Shown one piece after another: positions 56,936 through 64,000 of a stretch of DNA of 64,000 nucleotides; the first letter of the stretch is position 1, and the number at the start of each line of letters is the position of its first letter. Location: the NCBI RefSeq assembly GCF_025960875.1, contig NZ_JAODLR010000001.1, positions 124,001-188,000 of the forward strand, written 5' to 3'. Both the position numbers and the translations under genes were made by a program. The DNA comes from Crystallibacter permensis (GTDB lineage: Bacteria > Actinomycetota > Actinomycetes > Actinomycetales > Micrococcaceae). A model generated the notes under the pieces. It was not told the DNA's origin. It did no database searches and saw nothing but the letters and a program-made list of their open reading frames with translations.

Positions 56936-58078
56936 ATGCTGATCCTCGTCATCAACTCCGGCTCCTCGTCCCTGAAGTACCAGGTGCGCGAGGTCCCCTC
57001 GGATGACAATGCCGTTCTGGCCGATGGCAGCATCGAGCAGATCGGCGACGGTGACGTCCGCGACCACACCGACGCCCTTGAGGCCATGGCCACGGAGCTG
57101 GACCGCCAACTCGGCTCCCGCCGCATTGACTGCGTGGGCCACCGGGTGGTGCACGGCGGCGAGGACTATGACCGCCCCGTGCTGATTTCGCCCGAGGTTC
57201 TGGCCACGATCGAGCGCCTCAGCGCGCTGGCACCGCTCCACAACCCGGCGAACGCCGAAGGCATCCGGGCCATCGGCCAGAAGTGGCCTGACATTCCCCA
57301 GGTTGCCGTCTTCGACACGGCCTTCCACCGCACCTTGCCCGAACATGCCTGGCGTTATGCGCTGCCCGATGAGCTGTACCGCGAACATGGAATCCGGCGC
57401 TACGGCTTCCACGGCAGCAGCTTTGAATACGTCACCGGAGAGGCGGCCAGGCTGCTCGGCATCCCGCTCGGTTCCTTCAGCGCCGTGATTGCGCATGTGG
57501 GCAACGGGGCCTCGGCCACCGCCATCTCCGGCGGGCAAAGCGTGGATACCTCCATGGGGCTGACCCCGCTGGAGGGTCTGGTCATGGGCACCCGGCCGGG
57601 CGATCTCGATCCGGGGCTGGTGCTCTTTCTGCAGCAGGCCGGCCGGACCCCGGACGATCTGCAAGACCTGTTCAACCATGAATCCGGCCTGAAAGCTCTC
57701 GCCGGAGAGAGCGACATGCGCAAGATCGTCGAAGCGGCAAACAACGACGACGCCAAGGCGGCCCTCGCGCTGGAGGTGGCGAGCTACCGGCTGGCCAAGT
57801 ACGTCGGCGCCTACCATGTTGCCTGCGGCGGAGCCCAGGCCCTGGTCTTTACCGCCGGCGTAGGTGAGCATTCTGCGGCCTTCCGCACCCTCGCCGTCGA
57901 CCGCCTCGGCCCGTTGGGCATCACCCTGGACAGCGAAGCCAACGAGGCCGCCGACGATCCCGAGGAGGCGTGCGTGATCACCGACGCCGGATCCGCCATT
58001 CCCGTCCTGGTGGTGCCCACGGACGAAGAAAAGGTCATCGCCGAGGCGGCAGCCGCCGTCGTTAGTCAGCGCAGTTAG
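56936..58078 (+). CDS. ackA: Acetate kinase
   Basis: 380 residues. LVINSGSSSLKYQV (first signature), GHRVVHGGEDY, FDTAFHRTLPEHAWRYALPDELYREHGIRRYGFHGSS (second signature), IAHVGNGASATAI, TPLEGLVMGTRPGDLDPG and FTAGVGEHS are all present. It interconverts acetate plus ATP and acetyl phosphate. GGGAGG at 56922-56927 sets ATG 56936. The usual partner pta is not upstream, and the gene at 56821 is on the other strand. Confidence 0.97.
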   Translation: MLILVINSGSSSLKYQVREVPSDDNAVLADGSIEQIGDGDVRDHTDALEAMATELDRQLGSRRIDCVGHRVVHGGEDYDRPVLISPEVLATIERLSALAPLHNPANAEGIRAIGQKWPDIPQVAVFDTAFHRTLPEHAWRYALPDELYREHGIRRYGFHGSSFEYVTGEAARLLGIPLGSFSAVIAHVGNGASATAISGGQSVDTSMGLTPLEGLVMGTRPGDLDPGLVLFLQQAGRTPDDLQDLFNHESGLKALAGESDMRKIVEAANNDDAKAALALEVASYRLAKYVGAYHVACGGAQALVFTAGVGEHSAAFRTLAVDRLGPLGITLDSEANEAADDPEEACVITDAGSAIPVLVVPTDEEKVIAEAAAAVVSQRS

Positions 58079-58124
58079 CCGGCGCGCTCCTCAGCCGGCG
58101 CGGTTAAGTGCGCTGCGCTCCCTG

Positions 58125-58391
58125 TCAGCCCTTGAGGTGCGCCCGCTCCTTCGTCGAATTTTCGATATCCGACGCCGTGGCTTCGATCAGCTGATGCGCC
58201 AGGTCCGACAGGGCCCGTGCCGCGGCCAGCTCATCGCCGATGCTGGGGACATCGGAGTCGATCGGGTTGAGCCGGGCCAAGCCGATTCCCCTGTGATCTC
58301 GTCCGCCGTCCGCCGTCAACTTCGCCTCGGCCCGCGTTTTCCCTTCATACTCGTCGATGACGATCTCCACCGACCAGCGCTTTTCCTCCAT
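58125..58391 (-). CDS. DUF1876 (dsRBD-like) protein
   Basis: 88 residues. MEEKRWSVEIVIDEYEGKTRAEAKL and RDHRGIGLARLNPIDSDVPSIGDELAAARALSDLAHQLIEATASDIE match DUF1876, a short actinobacterial family with a double-stranded-RNA-binding-like fold and unknown role. AGGAGG before ATG 58391. Converges with ackA. Confidence 0.9.
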   Translation of the reverse strand: MEEKRWSVEIVIDEYEGKTRAEAKLTADGGRDHRGIGLARLNPIDSDVPSIGDELAAARALSDLAHQLIEATASDIENSTKERAHLKG

Positions 58392-58477
58392 GGTCACCGC
58401 CTCCTCTAACACCCCCACCTTCCGACGCCATGGCAACTGCGTCAAGGGTCCGCGGACACAGAGTTTGCCGGTCCGGC

Positions 58478-58789
58478 CTAGCCCCAGCCGGCAAGTCGGA
58501 GCAGGGCCGCCGCAGCGGCGCCGGCGATGACGACGACGAGGAACGGCGCGCGCAGCACCAGGGCAACCGCCGCGGCCAGCAGTGCACCGAACCGCGCATC
58601 GAAGGTCAGCTGCTGCCCGGAGGAGAACGCGTTGACCACGGTCAACGAGGCCAGCAAGCCGATGGTCAACGTGGCAGCAACGCGGGACATCCGCTCGTTC
58701 TTCATCCACTTCGCCGGTACCAGATAGCCCACGAGTTTGGTGGCGTAGCTGACCACGCAGGCAACGATGATCCAGAACCACAGACTCAT
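58478..58789 (-). CDS. azlD: AzlD-family branched-chain amino acid exporter subunit
   Basis: 103 residues, four hydrophobic helices. WIIVACVVSYATKLVGYLVP, MSRVAATLTIGLLASLTVVNAF and the helix pair after AAAVALVLRAPFLVVVIAGAAAAALLRLAG fit AzlD. With AzlC it forms an exporter of leucine, valine or analogues. The start overlaps the azlC stop by four bases. Confidence 0.92.
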   Translation of the reverse strand: MSLWFWIIVACVVSYATKLVGYLVPAKWMKNERMSRVAATLTIGLLASLTVVNAFSSGQQLTFDARFGALLAAAVALVLRAPFLVVVIAGAAAAALLRLAGWG

Positions 58790-59592
58790 TCGGGCCTCCT
58801 GTCCTGCGGGCCGTTCTCGGCCCGGCCGCGGCTGGCCGTGGCGTCTTCGGGCAGCACCATGTGGTGGCAGTCGTGCTCGGAATACGGCTCGTCGTAGGGT
58901 TCGATGTCCGGGGCCATGCCGGCGGGAACACGATTATGCGCGGACCAGCCGATGACCCCGGCGACACCCGCGGCGACGAGAATGGGAACGCCGCTGGGCA
59001 GGAAGGGAACAGCCAGCAGCGTGGCCAAACCGCAGACGACGGCGATGGCGGCCGGCTCCTTGCCCCTGAGCCGGGGCCACAGCAGTGCCAGGAACGCCGC
59101 CACGGCTGCCCCGTCCAGTCCCCACTGCTTCGGGTCTCCCAACGCATTGCCGGCGAGCGCGCCGACGGCGGTGAACAGGTTCCACAGGATGAAGATGCCC
59201 ACCCCGGCGGCCCAGAAGCCGCGGCGCTGCTCGCCCGGGTCGGTCTGCCCGGAGGCAGTGGCGGTGGACTCGTCGATGGTGACCTGGGCGGCGAGCAGTT
59301 TCCGCCAGGTCCGCGGCGACAGGAGTGCGTTCATCTGCATGCCGTAGATCCCGTTGCGGATGCCCAGCAGGGCCGAGGCGCTCATCGCCGCGATGCCGGT
59401 GCCGCCGCCGCTGATGACGCCAATGAAGGCGAACTGGGAGCCGCCGCTGAAGAGCAGGAAACTCAGGGCCATGGTCTGCCAGAAATCCAGGCCGGAAGCC
59501 ACGGACAGGGCACCGAACGAAATCCCGTAGAGCCCGGTGGCGATGGCGATGGAAAGCCCCACCTTCACCGCGGGGGACTGCAAAAACTTCAC
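58786..59592 (-). CDS. azlC: AzlC-family branched-chain amino acid exporter subunit
   Basis: 268 residues, about seven membrane helices. ATGLYGISFGALSVASGLDFWQTMALSFLLFSGGSQFAFIGVI is the AzlC opening; NGIYGMQMNALLS, TIDESTATA and GDPKQWGLDGAAVAAFLALLWPRL follow. The C-terminal 50 residues are hydrophilic and acidic (DIEPYDEPYSEHDCHH), an unusual extra tail with a possible metal-binding DCHH. GTG 59592. Confidence 0.92.
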   Translation of the reverse strand: MKFLQSPAVKVGLSIAIATGLYGISFGALSVASGLDFWQTMALSFLLFSGGSQFAFIGVISGGGTGIAAMSASALLGIRNGIYGMQMNALLSPRTWRKLLAAQVTIDESTATASGQTDPGEQRRGFWAAGVGIFILWNLFTAVGALAGNALGDPKQWGLDGAAVAAFLALLWPRLRGKEPAAIAVVCGLATLLAVPFLPSGVPILVAAGVAGVIGWSAHNRVPAGMAPDIEPYDEPYSEHDCHHMVLPEDATASRGRAENGPQDRRPE

Positions 59593-59618
59593 CCCACCAG
59601 ACTAGTCCTCCACGGGAG

Positions 59619-61832
59619 CTACAGCGCCTCCTGCGCGTGGCCGTTGATGGCGTCAGCGGCCCGGATGAGGGCCAGGTGCGAGAAGGCCTGCGGATAGTTG
59701 CCCGCCATGCGCTTGTTCACCGGGTCGTACTCTTCGGCCATCAGCCCCAGCTCGTTGGCGTAGCCCACCAGCTGGTCCATCAGCTCGCGGGCGTCTTCGA
59801 TCCGGCCGGACCGCGCGTACTGCTCCACCAGCCAGAAGGAACAGGCCAGGAACGGGTGCTCGCCCGGCTCCAAGCCATCCACGCCGGCTTCCGTCCGGTA
59901 CCTCAGGATCAGGCCGGCCTCTTCGACCAGCTCCTGCTCGAGGCGGGCCACGGTATCCAGCATCACGTCGTCGTCGTACTTCACGAAGCCCACCTGCGGG
60001 ATGACCAGCAGGGAAGCGTCCACTTCGGTGCTGCCGTAGGTCTGGACGAAGGAATTGATCTCCTTGTTGAAACCCTGGTCCATGATCTCGTCACGCAGTT
60101 CGTCGCGGAGCTTCTTCCAGTGCTCGGCCTCGCCGTCCAGCCCGTGGTCCCGCACACCCCGGACACCGCGGTCGAAGGCAGCCCACATCATCACGCGCGA
60201 GTGAGTGAAGTACTTCTTCTCGCCGCGCATCTCCCAGATGCCGTGGTCCTTGCTGTCGAAGTGCTTCTCGATGTAATGCAGCAGCGCCTTCTGCAGGGGC
60301 CAGGAGAAGTGGTCCTCCTTGCCGCCCATGTTGCGCAGCTTCTCGAGCACGACCATGACCTCGCCGATCACGTCGGCCTGGTACTGCCCGACGGCGCCGT
60401 TGCCGATCCGCACCGGCTTGGAGTCCGCGTAGCCGGGGAACTGGTCCAGCTCCCGCTCGGCCAGATGGCGCTCCCCGGCCAGGCCGTACATGATCTGTAG
60501 GTCCTCCGGGTCACCGGCGACCGCGCGCAGGAGCCAGTTGCGCCATTCCAGCGCCTCGGTCTCATAGCCGTGCGTCATCATGGATTCCAGCGTCAGGGCG
60601 GCATCCCGGAGCCAGACGTACCGGTAGTCCCAGTTGCGTTCCCCGCCGAAATGCTCGGGCAGCGACGTCGTGGGAGCGGCCACGATGCCGCCGGTCGTCT
60701 CGTGCGTCAGCGCGCGCAGCACCAGCAGCGAGCGCTTGACCATCTCGTGGTATTCGCCCTGCGGCGGGAAGCGCGAGCACCAGTCGCGCCAGTACTTCAG
60801 GGTCTCGTCCAGCGCCTTGTCCACGTCGATCATGTCCGGGACTTCGCGGTGCGATGGGAACCAGCACAGCTCGAAGTCCACCGTTTCGCCCGCCTTGACC
60901 TCGAACTGGCCCCGGTGGCGGCGCTCCTTGGCGGTGGGCAGGTTGGACCCGTGCAGCACTACCGCGTCCGGCCCGGCGATGCCGACGATGGATTCCTCGT
61001 CGGTGTCGGCGTTCCTGACCCGGTTGACCCACGGCACCACCACGCCGTAACCGAACCGCACGACAACCTCCTGGGTGATGGTCACGGTGCCGCTGACACC
61101 TTCTACCCGCCGGACAAGGGAGGCGCGGCGGTCTCCCACCGGCATGAATTCGGTAATGGTTGCTTCGCCGGTATCCGTCTTCCAATGCGTGCGGAGCACA
61201 AAGCTGGAGTCTATGTAACTGCGTTCGACGACGACGGCGGCTCCGGCGCGCTTCTTGCGTTCTGCTTCGTCTTCCTCGTCTGCCCCGGTGAGTTTGCCTT
61301 CCTCGGCGTGGACGGATTCTTCCCGCTCGGCGAGGTCTCCGCGCGGGTCTTTGGCTTGCCCGCGGACCTCACCGCCGCGGTGTGCGGCCTCCGTGGTGGT
61401 GCTGCCCCCGGCCGCCTTCAGGCGCTGGTTCTGGTTCCGGTTCTGGTCGGCGACTTTTGCCGTAGCTGTGCCGCCGGCATCCGCTTTGCCCTCCGTAGAC
61501 CCGTCCCGGTCCCGGGCTTTCGCATCGGCGCCGCTCGCGGCTGTGTCGGGGGCGATCTCCTTGCCGGCGTCGCGGGCGCTCTCGGCAGGCCCGGCGCCTT
61601 CACCCGCCGCCTTCCCTGCGGGCCCGGTGCCCAACGGCACGCCTGTTTGCTCATGGCTACCGTCCGGCGCCAGCAGCCAGCGGCCGTGCTCCGGTGTGCC
61701 CAGCAGGGCACCGAACGTGGAGTCTGAATCGAAGCGCGGGAAGCAGAGCCAGTCCATGCTGCCGTCCCTGGAGACCAGTGCCCCCGTGTGCAGATCCGAT
61801 ATGAGCGCGTAGTCCTCAATTGGAGATGCCAT
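59619..61832 (-). CDS. GH15 glucoamylase/trehalase-like enzyme with large low-complexity insertion
   Basis: 737 residues from ATG 61832. The N-terminal domain begins PIEDYALISDLHTGALVSRDGSMDWLCFPRFDSDSTFGALLG. Residues about 64-197 are an inserted Ala/Gly/Lys/Asp/Glu-rich stretch without predicted fold, after which the domain resumes at VVVERSYIDSSFVLRTHW. The catalytic (alpha/alpha)6 barrel has NWDYRYVWLRDAALTLESMM, GIWEMRGEKKYFTHSRVMMWAAFDRG with the general acid Glu, and LEPGEHPFLACSFWLVEQYA with the general base Glu. Relatives act as trehalases or glucoamylases. No signal peptide, so cytoplasmic. Other GH15 proteins lack the insertion. Confidence 0.93.
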   Translation of the reverse strand: MASPIEDYALISDLHTGALVSRDGSMDWLCFPRFDSDSTFGALLGTPEHGRWLLAPDGSHEQTGVPLGTGPAGKAAGEGAGPAESARDAGKEIAPDTAASGADAKARDRDGSTEGKADAGGTATAKVADQNRNQNQRLKAAGGSTTTEAAHRGGEVRGQAKDPRGDLAEREESVHAEEGKLTGADEEDEAERKKRAGAAVVVERSYIDSSFVLRTHWKTDTGEATITEFMPVGDRRASLVRRVEGVSGTVTITQEVVVRFGYGVVVPWVNRVRNADTDEESIVGIAGPDAVVLHGSNLPTAKERRHRGQFEVKAGETVDFELCWFPSHREVPDMIDVDKALDETLKYWRDWCSRFPPQGEYHEMVKRSLLVLRALTHETTGGIVAAPTTSLPEHFGGERNWDYRYVWLRDAALTLESMMTHGYETEALEWRNWLLRAVAGDPEDLQIMYGLAGERHLAERELDQFPGYADSKPVRIGNGAVGQYQADVIGEVMVVLEKLRNMGGKEDHFSWPLQKALLHYIEKHFDSKDHGIWEMRGEKKYFTHSRVMMWAAFDRGVRGVRDHGLDGEAEHWKKLRDELRDEIMDQGFNKEINSFVQTYGSTEVDASLLVIPQVGFVKYDDDVMLDTVARLEQELVEEAGLILRYRTEAGVDGLEPGEHPFLACSFWLVEQYARSGRIEDARELMDQLVGYANELGLMAEEYDPVNKRMAGNYPQAFSHLALIRAADAINGHAQEAL

Positions 61833-61948
61833 TTCTCCACTCAACCACAGGCAGGAGCGGGTGTGCCACGGTCCGGGTTAATCTGCCGCGACTATCCGCC
61901 CTGCTGGTGCCGTCCTCGGGGGTGCAACGTCTGCCGGACACCGCAAGC

Positions 61949-62821
61949 TCAGGAACCGGCCTCCAGCTGTTCCAGCAACTGCCGCACTTGCACGGGCCGG
62001 TTGGTGGTGATTTCGTGGATCCCCAGCTCGTGGCAAAGCCGGACGTCTTCCGGGTCATTGACGGTCCAAACCCTGAAGCGCAGGCCCGCCGCGAGCCAAC
62101 GCTCGATCAGCGGCCGGTGCGACCTGATGTAGTCGACGCCCGGGCCCGCCATCCCCACGGCGCGTTGTTCGATCAGCGCCTCGCCTTCGGATAGCGCCCG
62201 GCGCAGCAGCGCCACTACGGCGCCCACAGTCAGGGAGCCCATGAAGAGGGAACTCTTGATCTCCTCGGCCTCAATGTTGTCCAGCAACTGGCACAAGTGG
62301 TCCGTAGGCACATGGTCTTCCAGATGTTTGGCTGTGTCGGGGTGGAAGCTCATGAACGAGAGCTTGAGGTTGTCCAACCTTGACGTCTCCGGGTCCCACC
62401 CCTCCGCCATCAGGTACTTCAGCAGTTCGTCCTCGAGGGTCTGGCCGAACGGGCTGGGATGCTTAAGCTCGATCGCCAGGTCCAGCGGCCGGCCGGCCTC
62501 GCGCATGAGGTCGATCAGCGCGTCCAGCGTGAGCAACTGGTCCGCCACGCCACCGTACTCAGGCGGAATCGGCACGCCGCGCCACGACGAGAAGTCCAGC
62601 CGCAGCAGCTCTTCGAGCGTGTGGTCGGCTACGTGGCCGGTACCGGTGGACGTGCGGTCCAGATCGAAGTCGTGGAAGCAGATCAGCTTCAGGTCCGCAG
62701 TCAGGTGGATGTCGCACTCAAGCCCATCGGCGCCGTCGGTAATCGCCTGCAGGTAGGCGGCCCGGGTGTTTTCCGCGTACTGTTCGCTGGAACCGCGATG
62801 GGCGAAGATCTTGTGCTTCAT
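61949..62821 (-). CDS. Glycerophosphodiester phosphodiesterase
   Basis: 290 residues from ATG 62821 (GGTGA upstream; GTG 62830 possible). FAHRGSSEQYAENTRAAY supplies the catalytic His, GLECDIHLTADLKLICFHDFDLDRTSTGTG the metal-binding Glu, Asp and the second His, and AIELKHPSPFG a further Glu ligand. RFRVWTVNDPEDV near the C-terminus is the family's closing signature. It hydrolyses glycerophosphodiesters to glycerol 3-phosphate and an alcohol. No signal peptide. Confidence 0.95.
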   Translation of the reverse strand: MKHKIFAHRGSSEQYAENTRAAYLQAITDGADGLECDIHLTADLKLICFHDFDLDRTSTGTGHVADHTLEELLRLDFSSWRGVPIPPEYGGVADQLLTLDALIDLMREAGRPLDLAIELKHPSPFGQTLEDELLKYLMAEGWDPETSRLDNLKLSFMSFHPDTAKHLEDHVPTDHLCQLLDNIEAEEIKSSLFMGSLTVGAVVALLRRALSEGEALIEQRAVGMAGPGVDYIRSHRPLIERWLAAGLRFRVWTVNDPEDVRLCHELGIHEITTNRPVQVRQLLEQLEAGS

Positions 62822-62924
62822 GGTTTTCACCGTACGTGAATTTGCCGACCGGAACCCGCTTTCACGACGGCGGACTGGTTAACTTAGCTTGACGGGTCCC
62901 AGAACTTTTTGCCGCGGAGGCCAG

Positions 62925-64000
62925 ATGACCACACAGCTGATGTACGACGACGGCCGCAGCGTTATCGGGGACGCCGAACGCGCCGCCGGGCTGACGAAGA
63001 TGAAACGCCTGGCCACCGGCATGCTGGGGCTCATGGCGGTGATTTTCATTGTGTCCTTCGCCCTGCAGGAGCAGTATCCCTGGCTGCAGTACGTCCGCGC
63101 CGCGGCCGAAGGCGGCATGGTGGGCGCACTTGCGGACTGGTTCGCGGTCACGGCGCTGTTCAAGCACCCGATGGGCCTGAAGATCCCGCACACGGCGATC
63201 ATCCCGCGCAAGAAGGACCAGATCGGCGCCAGCCTCGGCTATTTTGTGGAGGAGAACTTCCTCTCCGAAGAGGTGGTCAAAACCAAGATCGCCTCGCTGG
63301 GGGTTTCCGCAAAAACCGGCGCCTGGCTGGCCCGGCCCGAAAACGCGGACCGGGTGGCCAGGGAAGGCGCCACCGCCATCCGCGCGGCAATGCTGGTCCT
63401 CAACGACGAGGATGTCCAGGACGTCATCGAGTCGATGGCGCGGCGGCATCTGCTGGATCCGGAATGGGGCCCGCCGCTGGGCAAGCTCGCCAAGCGGCTG
63501 CTCGACGACGGGCACCACCTGAAACTGGTGGAACTGCTCCTGGACCGTGCAGCTGACTGGGTTTTGGACAACCAGGAAACGGTGGCCCGTCTGGTGGCGG
63601 ACCGCTCCCCCACCTGGGTTCCTTCCTTTGTGGACTCGCTGATGGGCGACAAGGTCCACCTCGAGCTGTACAAGTTCATCGCCGCCGTACAGGCGGACCC
63701 GGAGCACCAGGTCCGGCAGCAGCTTGACGTCTACCTCCAGTCGCTGGCCCAGGATCTGCAGACCGACCCGGACATGATCGCCCGGGTGGAAAACCTCAAG
63801 AAGAACGCACTGGGCGACCCGGAAGTACGCCAGCTGGCGGTCCGGACATGGGACACCCTCAAGCGCGCCCTGCTGGAGGCCGTCGAGGATCCGCAGAGCG
63901 AGCTCAGCCGCAAGTTCACCACGGCCGTCCGCGACTTCGGCAACCGGCTGGCCACGGACAAGGAACTCGCGGCCAAGGTGGACGGCTGGATCGAGGACGC
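62925..64000 (+). CDS. DUF445 membrane-associated protein, C-terminus cut by window edge
   Basis: 358 codons in the window from ATG 62925, preceded by CGGAGG. A membrane helix at about 30-50 (ATGMLGLMAVIFIVSFALQ) is followed by AAEGGMVGALADWFAVTALFKHPMGLKIPHTAIIPRKKDQIGASLG, the diagnostic DUF445 (YjiN) block, and a long helical region (LLDRAADWVLDNQETVARLV, SFVDSLMGDKVHLELYKFI). Function of the family is unknown. Frame is open at 64000. Confidence 0.93.
   Translation, partial: MTTQLMYDDGRSVIGDAERAAGLTKMKRLATGMLGLMAVIFIVSFALQEQYPWLQYVRAAAEGGMVGALADWFAVTALFKHPMGLKIPHTAIIPRKKDQIGASLGYFVEENFLSEEVVKTKIASLGVSAKTGAWLARPENADRVAREGATAIRAAMLVLNDEDVQDVIESMARRHLLDPEWGPPLGKLAKRLLDDGHHLKLVELLLDRAADWVLDNQETVARLVADRSPTWVPSFVDSLMGDKVHLELYKFIAAVQADPEHQVRQQLDVYLQSLAQDLQTDPDMIARVENLKKNALGDPEVRQLAVRTWDTLKRALLEAVEDPQSELSRKFTTAVRDFGNRLATDKELAAKVDGWIED

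Overview
The window is high-GC (roughly two-thirds G+C by eye) actinobacterial chromosome. A Micrococcaceae (Arthrobacter-like) host fits best: DUF3151 beside a class II fba, LAXTG-type surface anchoring, Asp23/AmaP genes without a CPN-type cell plan, GTG/TTG starts, many ATGA overlaps and an ECF sigma-YciI pair. Genus is inference. There is no phage, transposon, CRISPR array or rRNA; almost everything reads as ordinary chromosome with dense operons.

Layout. 1-400: cut AbiEi/DUF559-like gene. 556-3812: SAM-I riboswitch, then sfnG-metY-CoA-binding gene, an organosulfur/methionine unit ended by a strong terminator. 4043-9901: a 1,952-residue secreted heme peroxidase with RTX, FnIII, Ig-like and FG-GAP repeats. 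9988-11513: ECF sigma factor and membrane anti-sigma-like partner. 11763-24685: housekeeping genes (nitrilase-fold amidase, PLP decarboxylase, purA, DUF72, tdk, a LAETG surface protein, DUF3151, fba, FUSC, TrmH, HAD phosphatase, alpha/beta hydrolase, pyrE).

24906-34408: a ROK regulator divergent from a seven-gene ribose-type ABC uptake and sugar-modification operon (ketose 3-epimerase-like, Gfo/Idh/MocA dehydrogenase, second TIM-barrel enzyme). 34475-37320: nadE, DUF5655, xth and an unknown gene. 37334-39049: ECF42-like sigma factor and YciI/DGPF partner with a matching promoter. 39188-43580: a LacI-controlled family-1 sugar importer without its ATPase. 43793-46146: five-gene Asp23/AmaP envelope-stress cluster. 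46983-47346: tRNA-Phe, Asp, Glu with a clear promoter and terminator.

47449-64000: metallopeptidase, CDF exporter, NlpC/P60 hydrolase behind four tandem 9-mers and a good promoter, universal stress protein, truncated flavoprotein, CopC-like protein, purine permease, spermidine-synthase-like methyltransferase fold, O-methyltransferase, thiamine-binding protein, ackA, DUF1876, azlCD, a GH15 enzyme with a 130-residue low-complexity insertion, a glycerophosphodiesterase and a cut DUF445 gene.

The most interesting signals are the SAM-riboswitch control of a sulfone monooxygenase/MetY unit, the sugar operon that has redox and isomerase-fold enzymes but no hydrolase or kinase, the tandem-repeat promoter of the cell-wall hydrolase, the ECF42-type self-promoter, and a 10-mer (ACGACGGCGG) present about 17 times, often in unconstrained positions.
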